A stretch of 64,000 bases of DNA, taken from assembly GCF_023101085.1 (NCBI RefSeq), contig NZ_CP064703.1, positions 7,316,001 to 7,380,000 of the forward strand. Reading direction: 5' to 3'. The translations under genes were made by a program, and so were the position numbers. The notes under the pieces are model-generated. The model did no database searches. It saw nothing but the letters and a program-made list of their open reading frames with translations, and was not told where the DNA came from. Source of the DNA: Bradyrhizobium sp. 170. Lineage in GTDB: Bacteria > Pseudomonadota > Alphaproteobacteria > Rhizobiales > Xanthobacteraceae. Each line of letters begins with the position of its first letter. Position 1 is the stretch's first letter. Positions 35,650 through 44,152 of the stretch are shown one piece after another.

Positions 35650-36636
35650 TCACGCCATGGCCCGTTGATCAGTCGCTGTGACGTCCGTCCCGACCCATCT
35701 GCGGAACAGATCAAAATCGATATTGCCGCCGCTCAGGATCAGGCCGACGCGCTTGCCGGCGAGCTTTGCCTTCTCCTGCAGCGCGGCGGCGAGCGCAGCG
35801 GCGCCCGCGCCTTCGGCAAGATTGTGCGTGTCGGTCCAGTAAGCGCGCACCGCCGCGGCGACCTCGTCGTCCGTGACCTGCACGATGCGCGAGGCGCCCT
35901 TGCGGATAACCGCGAGCGCCTCGGCAACGGGAACGCGGGTGGCCATTCCGTCGGCCAGCGTGTTGCTGGACTCGGTCGTCACCACCGTGCCGGCCGCAAA
36001 CGACAGCGCGTAGGACGGCGCTTCGGTCGACTGCACGCCGACGATTTCGGTTTTGCAGCCGAGCAGATCACGCGCCATGATGCAGCCGCAGATCCCAGAG
36101 CCCTGCCCGATCGGCACATAGAGCACGTCGAGATCCGGCGCCGCCCGCAGCAATTCGAGCGCATAGGTCGCGACGCCGAGCACGAGGTCGGGATGAAACG
36201 ACGGCACCATGTGGAGGCCGGCGAACTGGGCGCGGCGCGCGGCTTCTTCGGCTGCGGACTGAAAGTCCTCGCCATGTTCGACCAGTTCGGCGCCAAACGC
36301 GCGCATCGCGCGGTTCTTCTCGACCGAATTGCCCTTCGGCACGTAAATCACCGCAGGCACGCCGTGACGGCCGGCCGCGAATGCAAGGCTCTGCCCGTGA
36401 TTGCCGCGGGTGGCGGAAATGATTCCAGGGGTGTTCGGCGATTCCCGCTTCAGCCGGTCGAGATAGACCAGCCCGCCGCGCACCTTGAAGGCGCCGATCG
36501 GCGTGTGGTTCTCATGCTTGACAACAACGCTCGCGCCGAGCCGGTCACTGAGCAGCGGCCACGCATGCGCCGGCGTCGGCGGCACTGCCTGCCCCACGAT
36601 CTCGTGGGCGCGTTCGAGCTCCCTGAGGTCAAACAC
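35650..36636 (-). CDS. Threonine dehydratase-like PLP enzyme
   Basis: 328 residues from the GTG at 36636 (AGGATCGAGAA upstream); the ATG at 36663 lies inside a REP and is less likely. It is a fold-type II PLP enzyme: the Schiff-base lysine is in GAFKVRGG (Lys51), with ATRGNHGQSLAFAA and the C-terminal LILSGGNIDF. No ACT-like regulatory domain follows, so it is a short catabolic-type or serine/threonine dehydratase rather than full-length IlvA. Between ilvB and ilvN it could supply 2-oxobutyrate for isoleucine. The stop overlaps the ilvN region by a GTGA. Confidence 0.87.
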   Translation of the reverse strand: MFDLRELERAHEIVGQAVPPTPAHAWPLLSDRLGASVVVKHENHTPIGAFKVRGGLVYLDRLKRESPNTPGIISATRGNHGQSLAFAAGRHGVPAVIYVPKGNSVEKNRAMRAFGAELVEHGEDFQSAAEEAARRAQFAGLHMVPSFHPDLVLGVATYALELLRAAPDLDVLYVPIGQGSGICGCIMARDLLGCKTEIVGVQSTEAPSYALSFAAGTVVTTESSNTLADGMATRVPVAEALAVIRKGASRIVQVTDDEVAAAVRAYWTDTHNLAEGAGAAALAAALQEKAKLAGKRVGLILSGGNIDFDLFRRWVGTDVTATDQRAMA

Positions 36637-36658
36637 TTCTCGATCCTCTCGTATGCCC

Positions 36659-36784
36659 GTCATCCCCGCGAAGGCGGGGATCCAGTATTCCAGAGGCGCT
36701 CGAACACAGCCGAGACGCCACGGCGTACTGGATCGCCCGGACTTCTGCGTGAAGACGCGCTTCGCGCTTTCGCCGGGCGATGAC
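36659..36784. repeat. REP-type palindrome, GTCATCCCCGCGAAGGCGGGG family
   Basis: A composite element beginning GTCATCCCCGCGAAGGCGGG, with the internal block GATCCAGTATTCCAGAG and an end CGCCGGGCGATGAC. It interrupts the ilvB to threonine-dehydratase spacing. A second member with the same internal block is at 41974-42074. Confidence 0.8.
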
Positions 36785-36807
36785 AGCGGTACTTGTGTCC
36801 GGCGTCC

Positions 36808-38583
36808 TCACACCAGCGCCTTGCCGCCGGCGAAGGCCGCGGCGGTGGCTTCGTCGGTGGCTTCCGCCGGCAGCAGCATTTCGTTATGCGCCTTGCCGGA
36901 CGGAATCATCGGGAAGCAGTTTTCCAGCGCGGCGACGCGGCAATCGAACAGCACCGGGCGCTTGACCTTGATCATCTCCTTGAGCGCACCGTCGAGATCG
37001 CCGGGCTTGATCGCCTGCAGGCCGACGCAGCCGAAGGCGTCCGCCAGCTTGACGAAATCAGGCAGCGCTTCGGAGTAAGAATGCGACAGCCGGTTGCCGT
37101 GCAGAAGCTGCTGCCACTGCCGCACCATGCCCATGTACTGGTTGTTCAGGATGAAGATCTTGATCGGCAAGTCAAACTGAACGGCCGTCGACATCTCCTG
37201 CATCGTCATCTGCACCGAGGCGTCGCCCGCGATATCGATCACGAGGCTGTCGCGATGCGCGACCTGCACGCCAAGTGCTGCCGGCAGACCGTAGCCCATG
37301 GTGCCGAGACCGCCCGACGTCATCCAGCGGTGCGGCTCCTCGAACCCGAAGAACTGCGCCGCCCACATCTGATGCTGGCCGACTTCGGTCGTGATGTAGG
37401 TGTCATGGCCGCGCGTCGCCTCGAACAGTTTCTGAATGGCGTGTTGCGGCAGGATGACGTCGTTGCTCTTCTTGTAGGCGAGCGAGTTGCGCGCGCGCCA
37501 GGTGGCAATCTCCTGCCACCAGCTCTTGATGTCGGGCTTCTTCGCTTCCGCCTTGAACACCTGCAGCAGGTCACCGAGCACATTGCCGGCATCGCCGATG
37601 ATCGGCACGTCGACATGAATGTTCTTGTTGATCGAGGACGGATCGATGTCGATGTGGATCTTCTTCGAGCCCGGCGAGAACGCATCGACACGCCCGGTGA
37701 TGCGGTCGTCGAAGCGCGCGCCGACGCACAGCATGACGTCGCAACCATGCATCGCCATGTTGGACTCGTAGGTGCCGTGCATGCCCAGCATTCCCAGCCA
37801 GTTCTTGCCGGTCGCGGGATAGGCGCCGAGGCCCATCAGGGTCGAAGTGATCGGGAATCCCGTGACCTCGACCAGCTCGCGCAACAGCTTGGACGCCTCG
37901 CGTCCGGCATTGATGACGCCGCCGCCGGAGTAGATCACCGGCCGCTTGGCCGAAGCCAGCAGCGCGACGGCCTTGCGAATCTGCGTCGCGTCGCCCTTCA
38001 CCCGCGGCGTGTAGGAAACGTGCACGTCGTCCTTGCGCGGCGGATGATAGGTGCCGGTTGCAAACTGCACATCCTTGGGCACGTCGACCAGCACGGGTCC
38101 GGGACGGCCTGATGTCGCGACATAGAACGCCTCGTGCAGCACCTTGGCCAGATCGTTGACGTCGCGCACCAGCCAGTTGTGCTTGGTGCAGGGACGCGTG
38201 ATGCCGACAGTGTCGCATTCCTGGAACGCATCATTGCCGATCAGATGCGTCGGCACCTGCCCGGTGATGCAGACGAGCGGAATCGAATCCATCAGCGCGT
38301 CCGTCAGCGGCGTCACCATGTTGGTGGCGCCGGGACCTGACGTCACCAGCACCACGCCGGGTTTGCCGGTCGAGCGCGCATAGCCTTCGGCCGCATGGCC
38401 GGCGCCCTGCTCGTGCCGCACCAGAATGTGCTCGACGTCGCTCTGCTGGAAAATCTCGTCATAGATCGGAAGCACCGCGCCACCGGGATAGCCGAACAGA
38501 TGCTGGACGCCATGATCGATGAGCGCGCGCACGATCATCGCGGCGCCGGTCATCTGGTTCGGATCGTGGCTGTTGTCGGTCAT
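36808..38583 (-). CDS. ilvB: Acetolactate synthase large (catalytic) subunit
   Basis: 591 residues. It condenses pyruvate with pyruvate or 2-oxobutyrate to start valine, leucine and isoleucine synthesis, using TPP, Mg2+ and FAD. The TPP-activating glutamate is in LVRHEQGAGHAAEGYAR, the FAD region in GVSMRSRRAR-equivalent domain 2, and the TPP/Mg motif is IAGDASVQMTMQEMSTAVQ followed by ILNNQYMGMVRQWQ. It is the first structural gene after a well-defined promoter and attenuator, and works with IlvN 1.2 kb downstream. Also called ilvI or ilvG in related genomes. Confidence 0.97.
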   Translation of the reverse strand: MTDNSHDPNQMTGAAMIVRALIDHGVQHLFGYPGGAVLPIYDEIFQQSDVEHILVRHEQGAGHAAEGYARSTGKPGVVLVTSGPGATNMVTPLTDALMDSIPLVCITGQVPTHLIGNDAFQECDTVGITRPCTKHNWLVRDVNDLAKVLHEAFYVATSGRPGPVLVDVPKDVQFATGTYHPPRKDDVHVSYTPRVKGDATQIRKAVALLASAKRPVIYSGGGVINAGREASKLLRELVEVTGFPITSTLMGLGAYPATGKNWLGMLGMHGTYESNMAMHGCDVMLCVGARFDDRITGRVDAFSPGSKKIHIDIDPSSINKNIHVDVPIIGDAGNVLGDLLQVFKAEAKKPDIKSWWQEIATWRARNSLAYKKSNDVILPQHAIQKLFEATRGHDTYITTEVGQHQMWAAQFFGFEEPHRWMTSGGLGTMGYGLPAALGVQVAHRDSLVIDIAGDASVQMTMQEMSTAVQFDLPIKIFILNNQYMGMVRQWQQLLHGNRLSHSYSEALPDFVKLADAFGCVGLQAIKPGDLDGALKEMIKVKRPVLFDCRVAALENCFPMIPSGKAHNEMLLPAEATDEATAAAFAGGKALV

Positions 38584-38632
38584 GGTCTGCTCCGGATGCG
38601 CTGCTGGCGCGGCTTTCTTCGGTTTCGAGTTC

Positions 38633-38673
38633 TAGAGCGAGATGACGTTTCTTCGAAACTTCATCTCGCTCTA
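38633..38673. repeat. Palindrome TAGAGCGAGATGACGTTTC / GAAAC..TCATCTCGCTCTA
   Basis: A long near-perfect inverted repeat with loop TTCG between the attenuator and the ilvB start. It is one of several small palindromes typical of this genus and could form a stable stem in the ilv leader mRNA. Confidence 0.75.
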
Positions 38674-38686
38674 TCTTCTTGTTTGA

Positions 38687-38731
38687 GCATGATCTTTTCG
38701 GAAAACCGGCTTCCACTTTTCCGGATCATGC
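38687..38731. repeat. Palindrome with GCATGATC/GATCATGC ends
   Basis: Ends GCATGATC and GATCATGC enclose CTTTTCGGAAAACCGGCTTC and further TTTTCCG. Same family as 11738-11772. Confidence 0.75.
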
Positions 38732-38741
38732 TTCAGGGAAT

Positions 38742-38814
38742 AAAAAAAGGGCCCCAGAGGCCCCATGCACACCGCCTGAATTTGGGATGGCCTCAGCCAC
38801 CCCCGGCGGTGCGC
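38742..38814 (-). terminator. ilv attenuator: terminator, antiterminator and pause hairpin
   Basis: Downstream of the leader peptide, the RNA can form a terminator (GGGCC pairing with GGCCC at 38749-38764) directly followed by seven U (38742-38748). Two competing pairings are visible: GCGCACCGCC with GGCGGTGTGC (38805-38814 with 38767-38776), which acts as the early hairpin, and GAGGCC with GGCCTC (38789-38794 with 38757-38762), an antiterminator that consumes the terminator's 5' arm. The leader stop codon lies within the GAGGCC region. Confidence 0.85.
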
Positions 38815-38858
38815 CTGGGTACGACTACGATAAGGAGTTTGGTAATAATATTACGCAT
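38793..38858 (-). CDS. Isoleucine/valine/leucine leader peptide of ilvB
   Basis: A 21-residue peptide starting at ATG 38858 and ending at TGA 38793. It contains IITKLLIVVV, i.e. three Ile, two Leu and three Val codons within ten, before PRRTAGGG. This composition is what an attenuation leader controlled by all three branched-chain aminoacyl-tRNAs should have. A GGAAG lies upstream at rather long spacing. It sits about 24 bases after the predicted transcription start and directly before the attenuator stems. Confidence 0.88.
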   Translation of the reverse strand: MRNIITKLLIVVVPRRTAGGG

Positions 38859-38889
38859 TTGACGGCTCGGACTTCCCAAAGGTTGCGCG

Positions 38890-38917
38890 GTTATACCGCC
38901 CGATCCCCGGAAGTCAA
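38890..38917 (-). promoter_or_regulatory. Sigma-70-type promoter of the ilv leader
   Basis: On the minus strand TTGACT (38912-38917) and TATAAC (38890-38895) are separated by 16 bases, a near-consensus housekeeping promoter. Transcription would begin near 38882, about 24 bases before the leader-peptide ATG. Confidence 0.75.
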
Positions 38918-39013
38918 GGGAAGGACGCCTTTAGCGCGATTTTTGCAGTGTAACTGTGTTCCGGCGGTTCGGCGAGGGGGAATTTTTTGCGTGCAGCCAT
39001 GCGGGGAGGCCTC

Positions 39014-39096
39014 GTAGCCCGGATGGAGCGCAGCGAAATCCGGGGCTGGTGGCTGCTGAGCAATCCCGGATTTACGCTTCGCTCCAGCCGGGCTAC
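39014..39096. repeat. REP-type palindrome, GTAGCCCGGATGGAGCG family
   Basis: GTAGCCCGGATGGAGCG and CGCTCCAGCCGGGCTAC as outer arms with AAATCCGGG and CCCGGATTT inside. It lies 10 bases from the miaA stop; same family as 7267-7351. Confidence 0.8.
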
Positions 39097-39106
39097 GAGG
39101 TTCGGG

Positions 39107-40024
39107 CTACCTGAGCCACCCCCTCGCCGCCTCCGGCGTCACCCACTCAAACTCCGGCAGTTGGTGCCGGAACCAGGTGAATTGCCGCTTGGCATAGTGA
39201 CGGGTATCGGCGCGGCCGATTTCGGCGGCCTGTTCGCGCGTGATCTCGCCGTTCAGGTACCGGATCAGCACTGGCACGCCATGGGCCTTCATCGCCGGCA
39301 GCAGGGGATCGAGTTTTCGTGCGGCGAGTGCCTCGACCTCATCCAGCGCGCCGGCGGCCAGCATCGCGTCGAACCGCGCATCGATCCGCGCATAAAGCTG
39401 ATCGCGTTCGGGCGCGAGGAACAGCGCGGTGAATTCGCTCGGCGGCAGCAGCGGCGGCAGGCCTTGCTGGTGCCAGTCGGGCAGCGTACGGCCGGTGGCT
39501 TCGACGACTTCCAGCGCGCGGGCAATCCGCGTGCGATCGCGCGGCTTCAGGCGTTCGGCAGAGACGGGATCGCGCCGCGCCAGCTCCGTGTGCAGCGCTT
39601 CGACGCCATCGCGCTCGAGCCGCGCGCGAACGGCTTCGCGTATCTCGACCGGGATCGGCGGCACCGCGGAGAGACCGCGCGTCAACGCCTTGAAGTACAG
39701 GCCGGACCCACCGATGAAAATCGGCAGGCGCCCCTCCGCGCGCACCTCTGACAACACTTTGGTGGCATCCGCCACCCAGGCGCCTGCCGAAAAGTTGACC
39801 GACGCGTCGACATGGCCATAGAGCCGGTGCGGCGCGCGCGCCTCCTCCTCTACCGTCGGCCGCGCCGTGATGATGCGGAGATCGCGATAGACCTGCATGG
39901 AATCGGTGTTGATGACGATTCCGCCGGTCTTTTGCGCCAATTCGAGCGCCAGCGCCGACTTGCCGCTGGCGGTCGGCCCTGCGATAAGCACGGCCTTGCT
40001 CAAACCTAGCGAATTCGCCTGCAT
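39107..40024 (-). CDS. miaA: tRNA dimethylallyltransferase
   Basis: 305 residues. It transfers a dimethylallyl group to A37 of tRNAs that read codons starting with U. The P-loop is [16 protein letters not shown] near the N-terminus, then the [20 protein letters not shown] block and the [18 protein letters not shown] motif, all diagnostic. I place the start at ATG 40024; the open frame continues upstream but only through the serB gene. With this start the ATG overlaps the divergent serB ATG in CATG, which leaves no conventional intergenic promoter. Confidence 0.95.
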   Translation of the reverse strand: MQANSLGLSKAVLIAGPTASGKSALALELAQKTGGIVINTDSMQVYRDLRIITARPTVEEEARAPHRLYGHVDASVNFSAGAWVADATKVLSEVRAEGRLPIFIGGSGLYFKALTRGLSAVPPIPVEIREAVRARLERDGVEALHTELARRDPVSAERLKPRDRTRIARALEVVEATGRTLPDWHQQGLPPLLPPSEFTALFLAPERDQLYARIDARFDAMLAAGALDEVEALAARKLDPLLPAMKAHGVPVLIRYLNGEITREQAAEIGRADTRHYAKRQFTWFRHQLPEFEWVTPEAARGWLR

Positions 40025-40925
40025 GTCCCTCGTCGCCACCCTCATCTGCAACCCGGCCAATCCGGCGCTCGACACCACCATCGTCGACGGCGCGCTGGCC
40101 GTCCTCCCCTCGCCCGGCACAGCGCAATGGCTGTTCGACGAAGTCGCAGTCGACATTCCCTTCGACTATCAGGTCAAGAGCCCGGACGATATCAAGGCGA
40201 TCGAAACCCGCCTACAGAAGGCCCGCGGCGACCTGCCGATCGACATCGTCGTGCAGCCAGTCGCGGCCAGGCGCAAGAAGCTTTTTCTGGCGGACATGGA
40301 TTCCACCATGATCGGCCAGGAATGCATCGACGAGCTGGCCGATTTCGCCGGGCTGAAGGCGCATGTCGCAGGAATCACCGAGCGGGCCATGCGCGGCGAA
40401 ATCGAATTCGAGCCGGCGCTGCGCGAACGCGTTGCGCTGCTGAAAGACCTGCCGGTCGGCGTGGTCGATGAGGTGCTGGCAAAACGCATCGCGCCGACGC
40501 CGGGAGGCCGCGAGCTGGTTTCCACCATGCGCGCGAACGGCGCTTACACCTGCCTGATCTCGGGCGGCTTCACGCTGTTCACCAACGCGGTCGCCGCCAG
40601 GATCGGCTTTCAGGAGAACCGCGCCAACGAACTCGTTGTGCGCGACGGCAAGTTCACCGGCGAAGTCGCTGAACCAATCCTCGGTCGCGCCGCCAAGCTG
40701 GCAACGCTGATCGAGCTTCGCGAATCCTTCGATCTCGACGAGATCGACACGCTGGTGACCGGCGACGGCGCCAACGACCTCGGCATGATCCAGGCGGCGG
40801 GGCTCGGCGTCGCCTATCACGCCAAGCCTGCGGTCGCCGCTGCCGCTGCCGCGCGAATCGACTACGGCGACCTCACCGCGTTGCTATATGCGCAGGGCTA
40901 TCGGCGCGACGAGTTCGCGGACTAA
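40023..40925 (+). CDS. serB: Phosphoserine phosphatase
   Basis: 300 residues. A poorly conserved N-terminal segment (about 90 residues, ACT-like in other SerB proteins) precedes the HAD phosphatase: nucleophile Asp in [17 protein letters not shown], the [12 protein letters not shown] motif II and [25 protein letters not shown] with motif III/IV. It makes serine from phosphoserine. The ATG at 40023 fits the family N-terminus; the 42 upstream codons of the open frame lie in miaA. The region upstream is entirely miaA coding sequence. Confidence 0.95.
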   Translation: MSLVATLICNPANPALDTTIVDGALAVLPSPGTAQWLFDEVAVDIPFDYQVKSPDDIKAIETRLQKARGDLPIDIVVQPVAARRKKLFLADMDSTMIGQECIDELADFAGLKAHVAGITERAMRGEIEFEPALRERVALLKDLPVGVVDEVLAKRIAPTPGGRELVSTMRANGAYTCLISGGFTLFTNAVAARIGFQENRANELVVRDGKFTGEVAEPILGRAAKLATLIELRESFDLDEIDTLVTGDGANDLGMIQAAGLGVAYHAKPAVAAAAAARIDYGDLTALLYAQGYRRDEFAD

Positions 40926-41022
40926 TTGAAATTGGTCTGTTGCTCACGCCAGCAACGTGAACCTATTGCGACGATGAGCAACCTTAAGTAGCTTGCACAA
41001 ATGAGCATCTTAAGAGGTCGCA

Positions 41023-41925
41023 ATGAGCCAACCTAAGACGGTTGATCGTGGCGTTTCATTCATAAAATTCGTGCTTGGACTTCTAAGGGCTCACCCGGAC
41101 GGCATGCGCCCACGCGACATCTACGCAGAGATCCAATCAAAGCTGCCCCTGGATGATTTCGACAAGGAGACGATGAAGGGGTCGGGGCTGCCCCGGTGGC
41201 GAGCCACCCTGCATTTCCACTCTGTCGCAGCGACGAAAGCCGTGTTGCTCATCAAGTCAGACGGACGGTGGCGGGTGACGGACGAAGGCCAGAAGTTTGT
41301 GACCCTGCCGGATTACGAACTCAAGCGGCTGATGCGATCCCGCTACCGCGAATGGCGTTGGAGCCATCAGAAGGCAAAGACTGACGCTGGAACTGCAAAC
41401 GCTGTCGACGAAACGCCGCCACTCGACACTTCGGTTCTGTTCGAAGATGCCAAGGAAAAGGCCCGCGAGGAAATCGACACCTATCTCGACACCCTCTCGG
41501 GCTACGAATTCCAGAACCTCGTAGCGGCGCTGCTTGAAGGAATGGGATACGCCACAAGCACGGTCTCAAAACCAGGCTCGGATGGAGGGACGGACATCCT
41601 TGCCTATATCGATCCGTTGGGCGCGCAGACGCCGCACATCCGGGTTCAGGTAAAACATCGAGACCAGACTGCTTCGCGTGAGGATGTCGCCGCACTTCGA
41701 GGCATCATACGGGTCGATCGGGAAATTGGCCTGTTTGTTTCTTCCGGCGGCTTCTCAAGAGAGGCGCGTCGCGAAGCCGGCAATGGCGCCGTTCACATCG
41801 AACTGGTCGATCTCGACCGTTTTCTTGAACTTTGGCTGCAGCACTACAGCAAGATACCTGAAGTCAAGCGATCGAAGCTTCGGCTTGAACCAATCCACTT
41901 TCTGGCCGTGGTCTCGCTCACGTGA
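41023..41925 (+). CDS. Mrr-like restriction endonuclease family protein
   Basis: 300 residues. The C-terminal half has the Mrr catalytic domain: SGYEFQNLVAALLEGMGY, then the PD-(D/E)xK-like core GSDGGTDILAYID with the metal-binding Asp and VQVKHRD with the catalytic lysine. The N-terminal 120 residues are a winged-helix-like DNA- or modification-binding part (HPDGMRPRDIYAEIQSKLP and KSDGRWRVTDEGQKFV). Mrr-type enzymes cut DNA carrying foreign methylation. No methyltransferase or other defence gene is nearby, so it is a stand-alone type IV-like candidate. Base composition is lower in GC than its neighbours, suggesting acquisition. Confidence 0.82.
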   Translation: MSQPKTVDRGVSFIKFVLGLLRAHPDGMRPRDIYAEIQSKLPLDDFDKETMKGSGLPRWRATLHFHSVAATKAVLLIKSDGRWRVTDEGQKFVTLPDYELKRLMRSRYREWRWSHQKAKTDAGTANAVDETPPLDTSVLFEDAKEKAREEIDTYLDTLSGYEFQNLVAALLEGMGYATSTVSKPGSDGGTDILAYIDPLGAQTPHIRVQVKHRDQTASREDVAALRGIIRVDREIGLFVSSGGFSREARREAGNGAVHIELVDLDRFLELWLQHYSKIPEVKRSKLRLEPIHFLAVVSLT

Positions 41926-41973
41926 GGCATTCGTATGCTCAAGGGGTATCGGCGCGAGGCGTTGGGGACAACT

Positions 41974-42074
41974 GTCATCACCCGCGAAGGCGGGTGATCC
42001 AGTATTCCAGAGACGTCAGCGATAGGACCGAAAGGCCGCGGCGTACTGGATACTCCGCCTTCGCGGAGTATGAC
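41974..42074. repeat. REP-type palindrome, GTCATCACCCGCGAAGGCGGGT family
   Basis: Same internal GATCCAGTATTCCAGAG block as 36659-36784, with end arms GTCATCACCCGC and GCGGAGTATGAC. It separates the Mrr-like stop from the convergent degP stop. Confidence 0.78.
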
Positions 42075-42080
42075 GGGTCG

Positions 42081-43592
42081 TTACTGCACGCTCAGCGCGA
42101 CGAAGCGCAACTCGCCTTCGCCGTTCGAAACCAGCAGCAGCACCGACTTCTTGCCGTCCTTCTTGAGTTGATCGACGCGCTTCTTGATGTCGGCGGCGTT
42201 AGTGACCGCTTCCTGCGCCACCTCGACGATGACGTCGCCGGCGGAGAGCCGCTTTTCGGCGGCGTCGGAGTTGCCATCGACACCGGTGACGATCACGCCC
42301 TTGACGCTGTCCTTGATCTTGTACTTCGTGCGCAGGTCCTTGCTCAGCGCGGCGAGATCGAGGCCGAGCGCCTTTTGCGTCACCGGCTTCTCGACCGGGT
42401 CTTCCTTGGTCTTGGCGGCGGCCTGCTGCACCTTTTCGGTATCCTCGAGGCGTCCGAGCGTGACCTTGCGGCTTTCCTCCTTGCCCTTGCGGATGACGAC
42501 CACGTCGACTTCCTTGCCGACCGCGGTGTCGGCGACGACGCGCGAGAGATCCTTCGGGTCCTTGACGTCCTTGCCGTCGAACTTGACGACGACGTCACCG
42601 GGCTCGATGCCGGCCGGCTTGGCCGGCCCCTTGTCGTCGACGCCCGCAACCAGCGCGCCGCGGGCGGGCTTGATGTTGAGACTTTCGGCGATCTCCTCGG
42701 TGACCTGCTGGATCCGCACGCCGAGCCAGCCGCGGCGCAGCTCGCCGAACTGCCGGAGCTGATCGACCACGCCCGCCACCGTCTTCGAGGGCACCGCGAA
42801 GCCGAGGCCGATCGAACCGCCGGTCGGCGAAATGATCAGCGTGTTGACACCGACCACCTCGCCTTCGAGGTTGAACAGCGGCCCGCCGGAATTGCCGCGA
42901 TTGATCGATGCATCGGTCTGGATGTAGCTGTCATACGGCCCCTGGCTGATGTCGCGGTTGCGCGCCGACACGATGCCGGCCGTGACCGAGCCGCCGAGGC
43001 TGAACGGATTGCCGATCGCGATCACCCATTCGCCAAGCCGCAGCTTGTCGGAATCGCCGAACTTCACCGCGTTCACCGGCTTCACCGGCTTGAACTTCAG
43101 CACCGCGATATCGGTCTTCTTGTCGACGCCGACCAGCTCGGCCTTGATCTTGGTGCCGTCATTCATGATCACGTTGATCTCGTCGGCATCCGCGATGACG
43201 TGATTGTTAGTGACGACGACGCCCGCGGCATCGATGATGAAACCGGAACCGAGCGAATTGGTCTTGCGTCGCTGCAGCTCACCGCTCTTGTCGCCGTCCT
43301 TGGGGGCGCCGCCGCGACGGTTCTTGAAGAAATCGTCGAAGAACTCTTCGAACGGCGAGCCCGGCGGCAATTGCGGCATCGCTTCCCTGTTGCCGCCGAC
43401 GCCTTTGGCCTCGACGTTCTGCGAGGTCGAGATATTGACGACGGAGTCGATCACCTTTTCGGCAATGTCGGCGATGCCGTCCGGCCCGCGCGCGCTAGCC
43501 GGCACCGAGGCCAGCAAGCTGGCGGCACTGAGCGAGATCGCAATCCCCATCAGGCGCAGGCGGCGGCTCAAAGCGGGTCTGGCACCGGTCAT
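42081..43592 (-). CDS. degP: DegP/HtrA-type periplasmic serine protease (Do family)
   Basis: 503 residues from ATG 43592; the upstream part of the frame is unlike the family. A signal peptide (LMGIAISLSAASLLASVPAS) targets the periplasm. The trypsin-like triad is His131 (TNNHVIADADE), Asp161 (KKTDIAVLKF) and Ser235 (NRGNSGGPLF). Two PDZ domains follow at about residues 280-370 and 410-500. It degrades or refolds misfolded envelope proteins. It follows DUF2065, hflC and hflK on the same strand, a frequently conserved order. Confidence 0.96.
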   Translation of the reverse strand: MTGARPALSRRLRLMGIAISLSAASLLASVPASARGPDGIADIAEKVIDSVVNISTSQNVEAKGVGGNREAMPQLPPGSPFEEFFDDFFKNRRGGAPKDGDKSGELQRRKTNSLGSGFIIDAAGVVVTNNHVIADADEINVIMNDGTKIKAELVGVDKKTDIAVLKFKPVKPVNAVKFGDSDKLRLGEWVIAIGNPFSLGGSVTAGIVSARNRDISQGPYDSYIQTDASINRGNSGGPLFNLEGEVVGVNTLIISPTGGSIGLGFAVPSKTVAGVVDQLRQFGELRRGWLGVRIQQVTEEIAESLNIKPARGALVAGVDDKGPAKPAGIEPGDVVVKFDGKDVKDPKDLSRVVADTAVGKEVDVVVIRKGKEESRKVTLGRLEDTEKVQQAAAKTKEDPVEKPVTQKALGLDLAALSKDLRTKYKIKDSVKGVIVTGVDGNSDAAEKRLSAGDVIVEVAQEAVTNAADIKKRVDQLKKDGKKSVLLLVSNGEGELRFVALSVQ

Positions 43593-43859
43593 GTCGGCTT
43601 GTCTCCAAAGGTCGGAATTGGGCCCACAGTGCGCCCGAACGGGTCCGAGGCGCAAGCATCTGCGCTTGTTATTCCGGCGAAAAACCGGCCCGAGGCGGCT
43701 CACGATTGCGTTGACGCCAAAGCTATTTGTGCCCCCAAGGGCACCGCCATTTCAAGGCGCAAAGCCACTTAAGGCGCGCCATTCCACGCCGGAGAATCGA
43801 CCGGTTCCCGAGGTGCAATGGTGGGGTCGCGTCGTTCGGCCCACCCGGATAGTGAAGCC

Positions 43860-44060
43860 CTACCGCCGCACGAACCAGATCAGGAGCAGGCCGACGACCG
43901 CCGAGACGATACCGACGATCCGCAGGATGTTGTCCGGCGTTGCCAGCGCGCACTTCATCGCCCGGCGCATCCAGGCTGGGCTTGCGGCGAACATCAGGCC
44001 CTCGAACACTAAAAGCAGGGCCACACCGATGAGGAAGTCGGCGAACGCTATGGACCTCAT
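43860..44060 (-). CDS. DUF2065 small membrane protein
   Basis: 66 residues with two hydrophobic helices (FADFLIGVALLLVFEGLMFA and IVGIVSAVVGLLLIWF) and the connecting SPAWMRRAMKCALATPDNIL typical of DUF2065 (YjeT-like). The family is usually found just downstream of hflC, as here, with no established function. It lies in the inner membrane and is probably in the hflK-hflC transcript. Confidence 0.88.
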   Translation of the reverse strand: MRSIAFADFLIGVALLLVFEGLMFAASPAWMRRAMKCALATPDNILRIVGIVSAVVGLLLIWFVRR

Positions 44061-44152
44061 CGGAAAACAACCCCCCGCTATTCAGCGCCTTTTGCTTTTA
44101 TGCCGGCGAAGCGGGCCCGCTTCGCCGTAACGCGCGTATCGCGACCGGATGT

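Noticed and set aside
36793..38112. A 439-codon frame opposite ilvB
   Set aside because: IlvB on the other strand is unmistakable, so the plus-strand frame is a shadow.
41922..43772. A 616-codon plus-strand open frame opposite degP
   Set aside because: It is antisense to a complete, motif-rich DegP gene; in GC-rich DNA the complementary frame of a real gene is often open. Its translation has no domain pattern.
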